Below are positions 7,693-13,525 of a stretch of 26,330 bases of DNA, one piece after another. The position numbers and the translations under genes are program-made. How positions within the stretch are numbered: position 1 is the first letter of the stretch; the number at the start of each line of letters is the position of its first letter. Source of the stretch: an uncultured Treponema sp. (GTDB taxonomy: Bacteria; Spirochaetota; Spirochaetia; Treponematales; Treponemataceae); the NCBI GenBank assembly GCA_905373565.1, contig CAJPTT010000002.1, positions 1 to 26,330 on the forward strand, in the 5' to 3' direction. The notes under the pieces were generated by a model. It did no database searches and was not told where the DNA came from. It worked only from the letters and a program-made list of their open reading frames with translations.

Positions 7693-9003
7693 ATGAAAAA
7701 GAGTATTGCGTTATTGCTCGTGTGCTTATGCAGCATTGCATTTGTTTTTGCAATGGGGCAAGGAGACAATGCAAAAGCCGATTCGAATGCGCCGGTAACC
7801 CTTTCGGTGTATATGCAGATGGATCTTGCAAACCCGCAATCGGCGTACTGGCCGGAGACCGTTGCAGCCTTTGAAAAGAAATACCCGAACATTAAGCTTG
7901 AGTTCGAGTACGTGAACGGCGAAGCTTTCCATGATAAGTTCCAGATCATGGCAGCGTCCGGAGATATTCCCGATGTATTCACCACGTATGCGGGCGCCCG
8001 CTCAGGCTATGTGCTTGACCGCGGTATGGTAAAAGACCTGCGTCCTTATTTGACGGACGATTTAAAGAAACAGTACAACCCTGCCGTGTGGGCGCCTCAG
8101 GGGCCGAACGGAGAAATCTACATTATTTCACCGAATCTTGCGGTGTGTACGGTTGTCTATATCAACCCGAAACTACAGAAAAAGCTTGGTTTGACCACTC
8201 CGAAAACCCTTGACGAAATGATTGCTCAGGTTCCCGCTATCAGAGCAGCCGGTTTGACACCGCTTGCGTTTGCAAATAAGGGACAGTGGCAGGCTCAGTC
8301 GCTCTTATTGTCTATGTTGACCGATCGTATGGCAGGTACCGCATGGTTTGATAAGGCGATGGTCGGAAAGGCAAAGTTCTCCGACAAGCAATTTGTCGAT
8401 GCAATCAATGTGATTAAAACGATGACGGATTCCAAACTCTTCCCTCCGGGAGTAAACCAGATGGAAGGTACCGCTTCTTGGGGTGAATTTATTGCGGATA
8501 AGGCTGTGTATCTTTTGGATGCAGGCTGGCGTATTTCTGCATTGAAAAAAGCTGCAAAACCCGATGACTATGCACAATATCAGCTGATGGCATTCCCCGC
8601 CGTTGCAGGAGAAGTTACACACGGCTCAAGCGCTGCGACAACCGGTGAATCTTTCGGTATGAATGCAAAATTAAAGGGCGCAAAAGCGGATGCCGCTTGG
8701 AAATTCATTTCCTTTATGTCCGGTAAAGAAGCGTGCGAGATTTTGACAAAGTACGGTACTACTACCACCTATAAACTTGATCTTTCAAAATTCGATATCG
8801 ATCAGCTTACAAAGCAATATATCAACCTGATTAACAATCAGAGCATGGGCTATGTTATCGATGCGAAGATGGACAGTGAAGGTGTAAATAGCTTGCTGAA
8901 CCCCGGTATCCAAGCAGTTATGATCGGGCAGAAAACACCCGCCCAACTTGCAAACGAATACGAAGCATGGGTTTCCGCTAACGATTCCCATCGCAAGAAG
9001 TAA
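7693..9003 (+). CDS. ABC transporter extracellular sugar-binding protein (family 1), orphan
   Basis: A 436-aa family 1 solute-binding protein (SBP_bac_1 type). The N-terminus is a classical export signal: Lys-Lys, then a hydrophobic stretch to about residue 20, with likely cleavage after FVFA and before MGQG. Cysteines at 13 and 15 sit inside the hydrophobic core and do not make a good lipobox, so a soluble periplasmic protein is favoured. The mature part has typical features: FEKKYPNIKLEFEYV, GDIPDVFTTYAG, a central VYLLDAGWRI, and AAWKFISFMSGKEA near the C-terminus. The ligand is probably a carbohydrate but unknown. No permease or ATPase gene is next to it. The gene has its own strong Shine-Dalgarno and ends at a hairpin. 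Confidence 0.9.
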   Translation: MKKSIALLLVCLCSIAFVFAMGQGDNAKADSNAPVTLSVYMQMDLANPQSAYWPETVAAFEKKYPNIKLEFEYVNGEAFHDKFQIMAASGDIPDVFTTYAGARSGYVLDRGMVKDLRPYLTDDLKKQYNPAVWAPQGPNGEIYIISPNLAVCTVVYINPKLQKKLGLTTPKTLDEMIAQVPAIRAAGLTPLAFANKGQWQAQSLLLSMLTDRMAGTAWFDKAMVGKAKFSDKQFVDAINVIKTMTDSKLFPPGVNQMEGTASWGEFIADKAVYLLDAGWRISALKKAAKPDDYAQYQLMAFPAVAGEVTHGSSAATTGESFGMNAKLKGAKADAAWKFISFMSGKEACEILTKYGTTTTYKLDLSKFDIDQLTKQYINLINNQSMGYVIDAKMDSEGVNSLLNPGIQAVMIGQKTPAQLANEYEAWVSANDSHRKK

Positions 9004-9015
9004 AGCAAATAAAGG

Positions 9016-9052
9016 AAGGCAACCGCCTTAAATATTTTGGACCGGTTGCCTT
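9016..9052. terminator. Bidirectional hairpin terminator between convergent genes
   Basis: A perfect 10-bp stem (AAGGCAACCG at 9016-9025, CGGTTGCCTT at 9043-9052) with an A+T-rich loop sits 12 nt after the sugar-binding gene stop. T-rich sequence follows on the plus strand. It abuts the stop codon of the convergent fic gene, so it can serve both transcripts. Confidence 0.75.
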
Positions 9053-10037
9053 AATTTTCATCCTCAATGCGCCAGTAGCCGTTTTTGTCGGCGCCGACAC
9101 GGGTGATAACGCGCTGTTCTTGCAGTTTTTTCATGTTCTTAATAATATTCAGCCGCGCTATGCCGACAGCCGCAGCAAGTTCCTCTTGCGTAATATACGG
9201 ATTCTCCTTTATTGCCTGTATGATCTTTTGTTGATTTACAGTAATCTTTTGGGTAATCTTTACAGTAATCTTTGATTCAGCTGCAAGAATAGATTCGATG
9301 GTATTTAAAAGTACAGACAGCATAAATTCAATGAAAGCAGTGCTGTCGGAATTCGTATCGCTTAGACCTAATGCTTGATAATACTCGTTTTGATGCTCTT
9401 TAATCAATGTTTCGACAGGCAGCCATGCAAACAGCGGTTTCCATTCTTTCAAAATTACGGTTTGCCAGAGCCGCCCCATTCTGCCATTACCGTCTTCAAA
9501 GGGGTGAATAAATTCAAACTCGTAGTGAAATACGCTGCTTTTGATGAGCGGGTGCACATCGGTATCTTTCAGCCATTGGAATAAATCACTTATCAAAAAC
9601 GGAACCCGATCGGCAGGCGGCGCCACATGTACAACATTCCGGCCATCAAAAATACCAACACCGTCTTTCCTATACTTACCGCTGCGATTCACCAGTTCAT
9701 TCATCATCAAACGGTGCGCCCGTAGTAAATCTTCTTCTTGATATGGATTTAATGTTAAAAGCAGTTCATAGGCTTGTACGGCGTTTTTTACTTCCTGTAT
9801 CTCAGTCGGAGAGCCGAGCACTCTTTTGCCTTCAATAATCGCAGTAATTTGTTCGATGGTTAAAGAATTATTTTCAATTGCCAGTGAAGAATGAATCGTT
9901 TTAATGCGGTTCTTTTTCCGCAGATGCACACTGTGTGCCGTATTTTCGAGATTATGTATCTCCCCGATTTTTTCGGAAATCTGAGAAATAAGGTTTATCG
10001 CTTTTGATGTAATCTTAAACGGCGGTTCGTAGGACAT
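9051..10037 (-). CDS. Fic-domain protein with N-terminal inhibitory motif and C-terminal winged helix
   Basis: This 328-aa protein has the Fic AMP-transfer motif HPFEDGNGRMGR at 178-189, including the catalytic His178. Near the N-terminus, SLAIEN (51-56) fits the class II inhibitory motif (S/T)xxxE(G/N), whose Glu normally blocks ATP binding in cis. The C-terminus (about 262-324) looks like a winged helix-turn-helix (TQEELAAAVGIARLNIIKNMKKLQ), a common pairing in this family. It probably transfers AMP to a protein target, possibly itself, and may bind DNA. The target is unknown. The start fits the family's usual YEPPF beginning but has no clear Shine-Dalgarno. A TATAAT at 10048-10053 would give a transcript with almost no leader. 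No antitoxin gene is adjacent, consistent with self-inhibition. Confidence 0.9.
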   Translation of the reverse strand: MSYEPPFKITSKAINLISQISEKIGEIHNLENTAHSVHLRKKNRIKTIHSSLAIENNSLTIEQITAIIEGKRVLGSPTEIQEVKNAVQAYELLLTLNPYQEEDLLRAHRLMMNELVNRSGKYRKDGVGIFDGRNVVHVAPPADRVPFLISDLFQWLKDTDVHPLIKSSVFHYEFEFIHPFEDGNGRMGRLWQTVILKEWKPLFAWLPVETLIKEHQNEYYQALGLSDTNSDSTAFIEFMLSVLLNTIESILAAESKITVKITQKITVNQQKIIQAIKENPYITQEELAAAVGIARLNIIKNMKKLQEQRVITRVGADKNGYWRIEDEN

Positions 10038-10047
10038 ATTCGAAGTT

Positions 10048-10069
10048 ATTATATCGGATTTTTCCCGAT
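10048..10069 (-). promoter_or_regulatory. fic -10 box overlapped by a possible operator
   Basis: On the reverse strand TATAAT (10048-10053) ends 10 nt before the fic ATG. An inverted repeat ATCGG-N7-CCGAT (10053-10069) touches this box on its upstream side. The Fic protein carries a winged helix, so self-repression here is plausible but unproven. Confidence 0.35.
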
Positions 10070-10225
10070 TCTGCTAGCTTGCGCGTCTCATACAAAAGAT
10101 AATGGGAACCTCTAAAAACTGCAAGTCTATCGGATTGTTCCGTAAGGAAATGATTTATCGTATCCGTTAGCGCGGATTGCGAATCGGTTTTTGGACAGTT
10201 TCCTTCGATTTAGATGCGATGTTGT

Positions 10226-10319
10226 GATGAAAAATGTACGTCCTTGTACATTTTTCATCGGCGAGTTTTTGCTGTGCAAAAACGTCGCTGCTGCCGGGAA
10301 CCACCGCCATCCGTGGCGG
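10226..10319. repeat. Three consecutive hairpins between rsmE and fic
   Basis: The 315-nt gap 10038-10352 holds no convincing gene but three adjacent hairpins: a perfect 14-bp stem with 6-nt loop (10226-10259), an 8-bp GTTTTTGC/GCAAAAAC stem extended by GCGA/TCGC across a one-base bulge (10261-10288), and CCGCCA/TGGCGG with a 4-nt loop (10304-10319). They lie downstream of rsmE on its strand. Termination is one possible role, though no clear T-run follows the strongest stem. The rest of the gap shows nothing recognisable. Confidence 0.6.
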
Positions 10320-10352
10320 GTCTGACAGTCATTACTGTATAAAGGCTTAATT

Positions 10353-11306
10353 TTAAACTCGCGGGGATGGCAAAAAACCAACCAACTTTTGAGACATCCC
10401 CGTATTTCCCATGTTCCATGCACCGGACAGTGCAAGACACACTGCAACGGCGGAGGTAACGGCAGTTTCCGTACGCAAAATTCTCCGGCCCATAGTATAC
10501 GCAGTAAAGTGTTTTTTTGTAAACAGCAGCCGTTCGTTCAGGCTCCAGCCGCGCTCATTTCCTACGGCAAGCCAAAGCGTTTGTTTCCCGTCCCATTGTA
10601 ATTGAGGCAGCGGATACATCGCAGGGCTGAATGGCACGCCATCTTGTTCACTATGCGTTTGTTCAATGTGATTTTGCGCAGTATGATCTCGTTTAAGGTG
10701 CTCTTGGTCAATAGAACCTTGTTCAATTTGAAAAGGAACATCGAGCACCGCCTGCAAGTGATCCGCCTGTATCTCATCCTCATACCGGTCGAAAAAATGC
10801 CGTACGCTATAGGCTCGGTAAACTTTTGGGATATGAGTATCCCCTGCCTGACTGCATCCGTCGATCAATAGCCGCTCTATCTCCGCTTCTGCAGCGATAT
10901 CGGACTTTAGATAGGATTTTTCCCCCAGCTCGGTGCCGGTCAGATACAGCGCTTCAATCCCGAGCCCTGCGACATCACGCAGAATACGGCGAAGCTGAAT
11001 GGGGCGCGGGAAGCCGAGTATCAGTCTGATAGGCGGCAACATTGAATAACTGTTTGCTCCGTCAACGCTCTCCAGTGTGGTAAACCGTGCAGTCAACAAC
11101 TCATCGGAAAAAGAAGTGATTTTCGCCGTTCCTTTTTCCCCGTTAATGGTACCCGCCTTGAATACCGAACCAACGCCGAGCTTCAGCACTTTTTTGATAT
11201 GCAAAAAGCGTTCATCCGTTTTGGAAAAAGAAAATGTTCCGGCAGAAAGTTCTTCCTGTCGCAATAAAATAATATTCATGGCAGCTGATCCGATAATTTT
11301 AGACAT
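10353..11306 (-). CDS. rsmE: 16S rRNA (uracil(1498)-N3)-methyltransferase RsmE with a repeat insertion
   Basis: This 317-aa SPOUT-family enzyme methylates N3 of U1498 in 16S rRNA using SAM. The N-terminal PUA-like part (HIKKVLKLGVGSVFKAG) leads into LILGFPRPIQLRRILRDVAGLGIEALYLTGTELGEKSY. The C-terminal knot region has LAVGNERGWSLNER, where most family members have GPEGG, and MGRRILRTETAVTSAV, the conserved LGxRILRTETA motif. Between them, six degenerate pentapeptides replace a usually short loop, making the protein longer than the common 240-260 aa. The ATG at 11306 has AGGA 9 nt upstream. An ATG at 11279 (MNIILLRQEE) matches the family start better but lacks a good ribosome site. It is followed by three hairpins. 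Confidence 0.88.
   Translation of the reverse strand: MSKIIGSAAMNIILLRQEELSAGTFSFSKTDERFLHIKKVLKLGVGSVFKAGTINGEKGTAKITSFSDELLTARFTTLESVDGANSYSMLPPIRLILGFPRPIQLRRILRDVAGLGIEALYLTGTELGEKSYLKSDIAAEAEIERLLIDGCSQAGDTHIPKVYRAYSVRHFFDRYEDEIQADHLQAVLDVPFQIEQGSIDQEHLKRDHTAQNHIEQTHSEQDGVPFSPAMYPLPQLQWDGKQTLWLAVGNERGWSLNERLLFTKKHFTAYTMGRRILRTETAVTSAVAVCLALSGAWNMGNTGMSQKLVGFLPSPRV
10641..10730. repeat. Degenerate 15-bp minisatellite (6 units) inside rsmE
   Basis: Six 15-nt units lie end to end (10641, 10656, 10671, 10686, 10701, 10716), each with a TTGTTCA-like heptamer at the same phase (TTGTTCA, TTGTTCA, TTGCGCA, TCGTTTA, TTGGTCA, TTGTTCA). On the coding strand they give pentapeptides QIEQG, SIDQE, HLKRD, HTAQN, HIEQT and HSEQD. 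Unit length is a multiple of three, so copy changes keep the frame. Confidence 0.85.
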
Positions 11307-11345
11307 CGCTAAAAGTCCTGTGATCTTTTAGAGATGCTTATTTCT

Positions 11346-12371
11346 TTAATCCGTAATATGCCGTAATGTAAAATTGAGGATAATGTACGCAGCATAAAAG
11401 ATAAATAGAACCGCACCTTGTACTCGGGTTATAACACTGCGTTGGCGCGTCGAGCAAAATCGGAAAATACCGAGCACTAACAGCATAGTCGGGAATTGCA
11501 GATAGTAAAACTCTACCGGTACACGAATACCGGAAGGCGTTACTGCGGCCGCTACACCCAATACAAAGAGGACATTCAAGATATCTGCCCCGATGATGTT
11601 ACCCGCAGCAAGTTCCCCGTGTCCTTTCCGAACGGCAGTAATTGCGGTTACCAATTCGGGAACGCTTGTACCGAAAGCGACCAAAGTCGCAGCGATAATA
11701 CTCTGCGGGATACCTATTTTTATTGCGGAAACTTCTACCGCAGGAATCAGTACCTTAGATGACAGTACGACCACTGCAATTCCGGCAGCCAGCCACGCAA
11801 GCAGCAACCATAGCGGTTTTTGTTTTTTTTCTTCGACGGGCTTCTGTTCGCCCCCTTCTATCGATTCTTTTGCCCAGCGGAATGATATATACATGTAGCA
11901 CGCAAGAAGCACGACAAATATCCAGCCCATCCACTGATAGATTTTTCCCTCTCTGCCCGGAGAGAAAAAGGGGAGCGAAACGAGCGTCAACAGCAACGCC
12001 GCCGAAAATTGCACGGTACCTTGCCTGCGGATGAGCCGTTTGTCAACCGGTACGGTTCCGAGCATCGCGGCAAGTCCGATAATGAGAGCAGTATCCGCGA
12101 TAATCGACCCGATAGCGTTTCCGAGCGCCAAATCGGCATTGCCTTTAATTGCGGCCAATGTAGACACCGACGCTTCAGGCAGCGTCGTACCGAGACTGAC
12201 GATCGTTGCACCGATCACCATCTTGGGCATTCCCCATTTAAGCGAAAGGGCAACCGCGCTATCCACCAGCCAATCGGCACCCTTGCTCAGCGTAAATAAA
12301 CTTACGACGAGCACCATCAACGATATAGCAACCGATGAATTTATTAAGAAATCATGTAAGAGTGCATCCAT
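11346..12371 (-). CDS. Calcium/sodium antiporter family membrane protein (YrbG-like)
   Basis: This 341-aa inner-membrane protein belongs to the Ca2+/cation antiporter superfamily. The two inverted alpha repeats are clear: GATIVSLGTTLPEASVSTLAAIKGNADLALGNAIGS in the first half and AATLVAFGTSVPELVTAITAVRKGHGELAAGNIIGAD in the second, each with the ion-binding Glu in the LPE/VPE motif. About ten hydrophobic segments are split by a charged cytosolic loop (EGGEQKPVEEKKQKP). It probably exchanges Ca2+ for Na+ or H+. An in-frame GTG at 12395 would add eight residues, but the ATG at 12371 has GGGG five bases upstream and is preferred. It lies 39 nt upstream of rsmE on the same strand. Confidence 0.93.
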   Translation of the reverse strand: MDALLHDFLINSSVAISLMVLVVSLFTLSKGADWLVDSAVALSLKWGMPKMVIGATIVSLGTTLPEASVSTLAAIKGNADLALGNAIGSIIADTALIIGLAAMLGTVPVDKRLIRRQGTVQFSAALLLTLVSLPFFSPGREGKIYQWMGWIFVVLLACYMYISFRWAKESIEGGEQKPVEEKKQKPLWLLLAWLAAGIAVVVLSSKVLIPAVEVSAIKIGIPQSIIAATLVAFGTSVPELVTAITAVRKGHGELAAGNIIGADILNVLFVLGVAAAVTPSGIRVPVEFYYLQFPTMLLVLGIFRFCSTRQRSVITRVQGAVLFIFYAAYIILNFTLRHITD

Positions 12372-12517
12372 ATAAACCCCGTAAAATAAGCACACCTAAA
12401 TCCCCAAATAATAAATAGTATGGAAGATTTTAGGAAAACCCGTTAGCAAAATATATGGAAATATACAGGTTTAGGTAAAATCGTGCAAGCCGGAGTTTAC
12501 GTTTAGTCTGTATAACA

Positions 12518-12551
12518 GGGCAACCGCATTAAAAATATTTTTAGTGGTTGC
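12518..12551 (-). terminator. Hairpin downstream of the island operon
   Basis: GCAACC (12520-12525) and GGTTGC (12546-12551) bracket a 14-nt palindrome TAAAAATATTTTTA (12530-12543), 23 nt past the last stop of the minus-strand operon. The sequence resembles the hairpin at 9016-9052 (shared GGCAACCGC, A+T loop, GGTTGC). The rest of 12372-12573 shows no gene. Confidence 0.5.
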
Positions 12552-12573
12552 TCGCTCCGAAAAATACAAAATA

Positions 12574-12849
12574 TTATTGCAAAACTTCCAGTTGTTTCAA
12601 CATTTCAATACTTTTCAAGTTAATTAAACCATCGTAATACTTTTCCATAAATGCATTACCGTCAGTTGTAAGTAATCTTTCATGTAATGAAATATTTTGA
12701 TCGATTCCCAAATCAAATATTTCTAAACCTTCCGAATTTAGCATATTTTTCATTTTTAAAAACGAAAAAATAATTTTAAATTTCTCCACAACCTCATTCG
12801 GATTTTCATCAGCATCTATATGCCAAGCTGCCTTATCATATATTTTCAT
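12574..12849 (-). CDS. Small protein, probable immunity partner of the upstream nuclease-like protein
   Basis: This 91-aa acidic soluble protein (MKIYDKAAWHID...) has no signal peptide or membrane segment and matches no family I can name. It has the position and features of an immunity gene: it starts 1 nt after the stop of the PD-(D/E)XK-like protein, is small and acidic, and is last in the operon. A TTG start at 12867 is possible, but the ATG at 12849 has GAGGAAAG six bases upstream, lying within the end of the upstream gene. If the upstream protein is a toxic nuclease, this one would bind and block it. That is inference from position; DNA or other roles are not excluded. Confidence 0.7.
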   Translation of the reverse strand: MKIYDKAAWHIDADENPNEVVEKFKIIFSFLKMKNMLNSEGLEIFDLGIDQNISLHERLLTTDGNAFMEKYYDGLINLKSIEMLKQLEVLQ

Positions 12850-12850
12850 T

Positions 12851-13525
12851 TTAATCTTTCCTCTCAATTCTGGTATTTACATCTTTAGGGATTTCTATCA
12901 GATTACCTTCTGAATCTTTAATATAATTTCCTCCATTTTCTCTAATCCTTTGTTCCTTTGCCGTCTGCCCTGTTTTATCGGCGGTCTTTGATGTCACTTC
13001 AACAGAATCCACCACTTTGCCATCTTTCGTAACGACAAAATCGATTCGTCTTGCTTCTCCTGTTTCAGGATCCCTTACAATATTTCCATTTTTATCACGC
13101 AAATACATTTCGGATTCAACTTTATAACCTTCTTTTTCAGGATATTTTTCTCTTAATTCATCCTCAACTTCTTTTTCACGCCGTAACCCGTCTTGCTTAT
13201 TCTTAATCGGCTCTCTATTTTCTTTCTCATTGTTATCAGTGTATTCATCTTTATTTGTATTTTCAACACGCTCCGTATTTTTCTTTTGCTGTTCAACCCG
13301 TTTATCGGGATCGTAGTGTGCAATGGTTTTTTCCTGTTCCCCTTGTGTTGCCTCTATACGGCGGTCGGGATCATAGTGTTGAAAATCCGATTGCTCTTTT
13401 TGATTTTCACTTCTTTGCACCGCATCTTTTTCAGGCGGCGTGAGTCGAGCATCAGGATTAAATGATTTTGATACTTTAGAAAATGAAGGTCTTGTTTCGG
13501 CAGTTTTTGCTAATGCTTCGATCAA
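12851..13525 (-). CDS. PD-(D/E)XK nuclease-like effector with N-terminal YDPDxR repeats
   Basis: This 224-aa protein has a low-complexity hydrophilic N-terminal half with three copies of a short motif: FNPDAR (22-27), YDPDRR (51-56) and YDPDKR (71-76). The C-terminal half (about 113-224) looks like a restriction-endonuclease-fold domain: RREKEVEDELREKYP, then ARRIDFVV with Asp162, then DSVEVTSK with Glu176 and Lys180, then KTGQTAKEQRIR. The spacing E-V-T-S-K is not the textbook ExK, so activity is uncertain. The TTG start at 13525 overlaps the upstream ATPase stop as TTGA and has AGGGAGG six bases upstream. An ATG at 13549 lies before that site and is less likely. The overlap couples it to the ATPase. 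A likely immunity gene follows 1 nt later. Confidence 0.75.
   Translation of the reverse strand: MIEALAKTAETRPSFSKVSKSFNPDARLTPPEKDAVQRSENQKEQSDFQHYDPDRRIEATQGEQEKTIAHYDPDKRVEQQKKNTERVENTNKDEYTDNNEKENREPIKNKQDGLRREKEVEDELREKYPEKEGYKVESEMYLRDKNGNIVRDPETGEARRIDFVVTKDGKVVDSVEVTSKTADKTGQTAKEQRIRENGGNYIKDSEGNLIEIPKDVNTRIERKD

Noticed and set aside
7693..7770. Lipoprotein signal in the sugar-binding protein
   Set aside because: Its cysteines sit within the hydrophobic core and are not followed by a mature-like sequence; cleavage after FVFA fits better.
10127..10447. Minus-strand frame across the rsmE-fic gap
   Set aside because: It overlaps the 3' end of rsmE in another frame and crosses three hairpins; no protein features seen.
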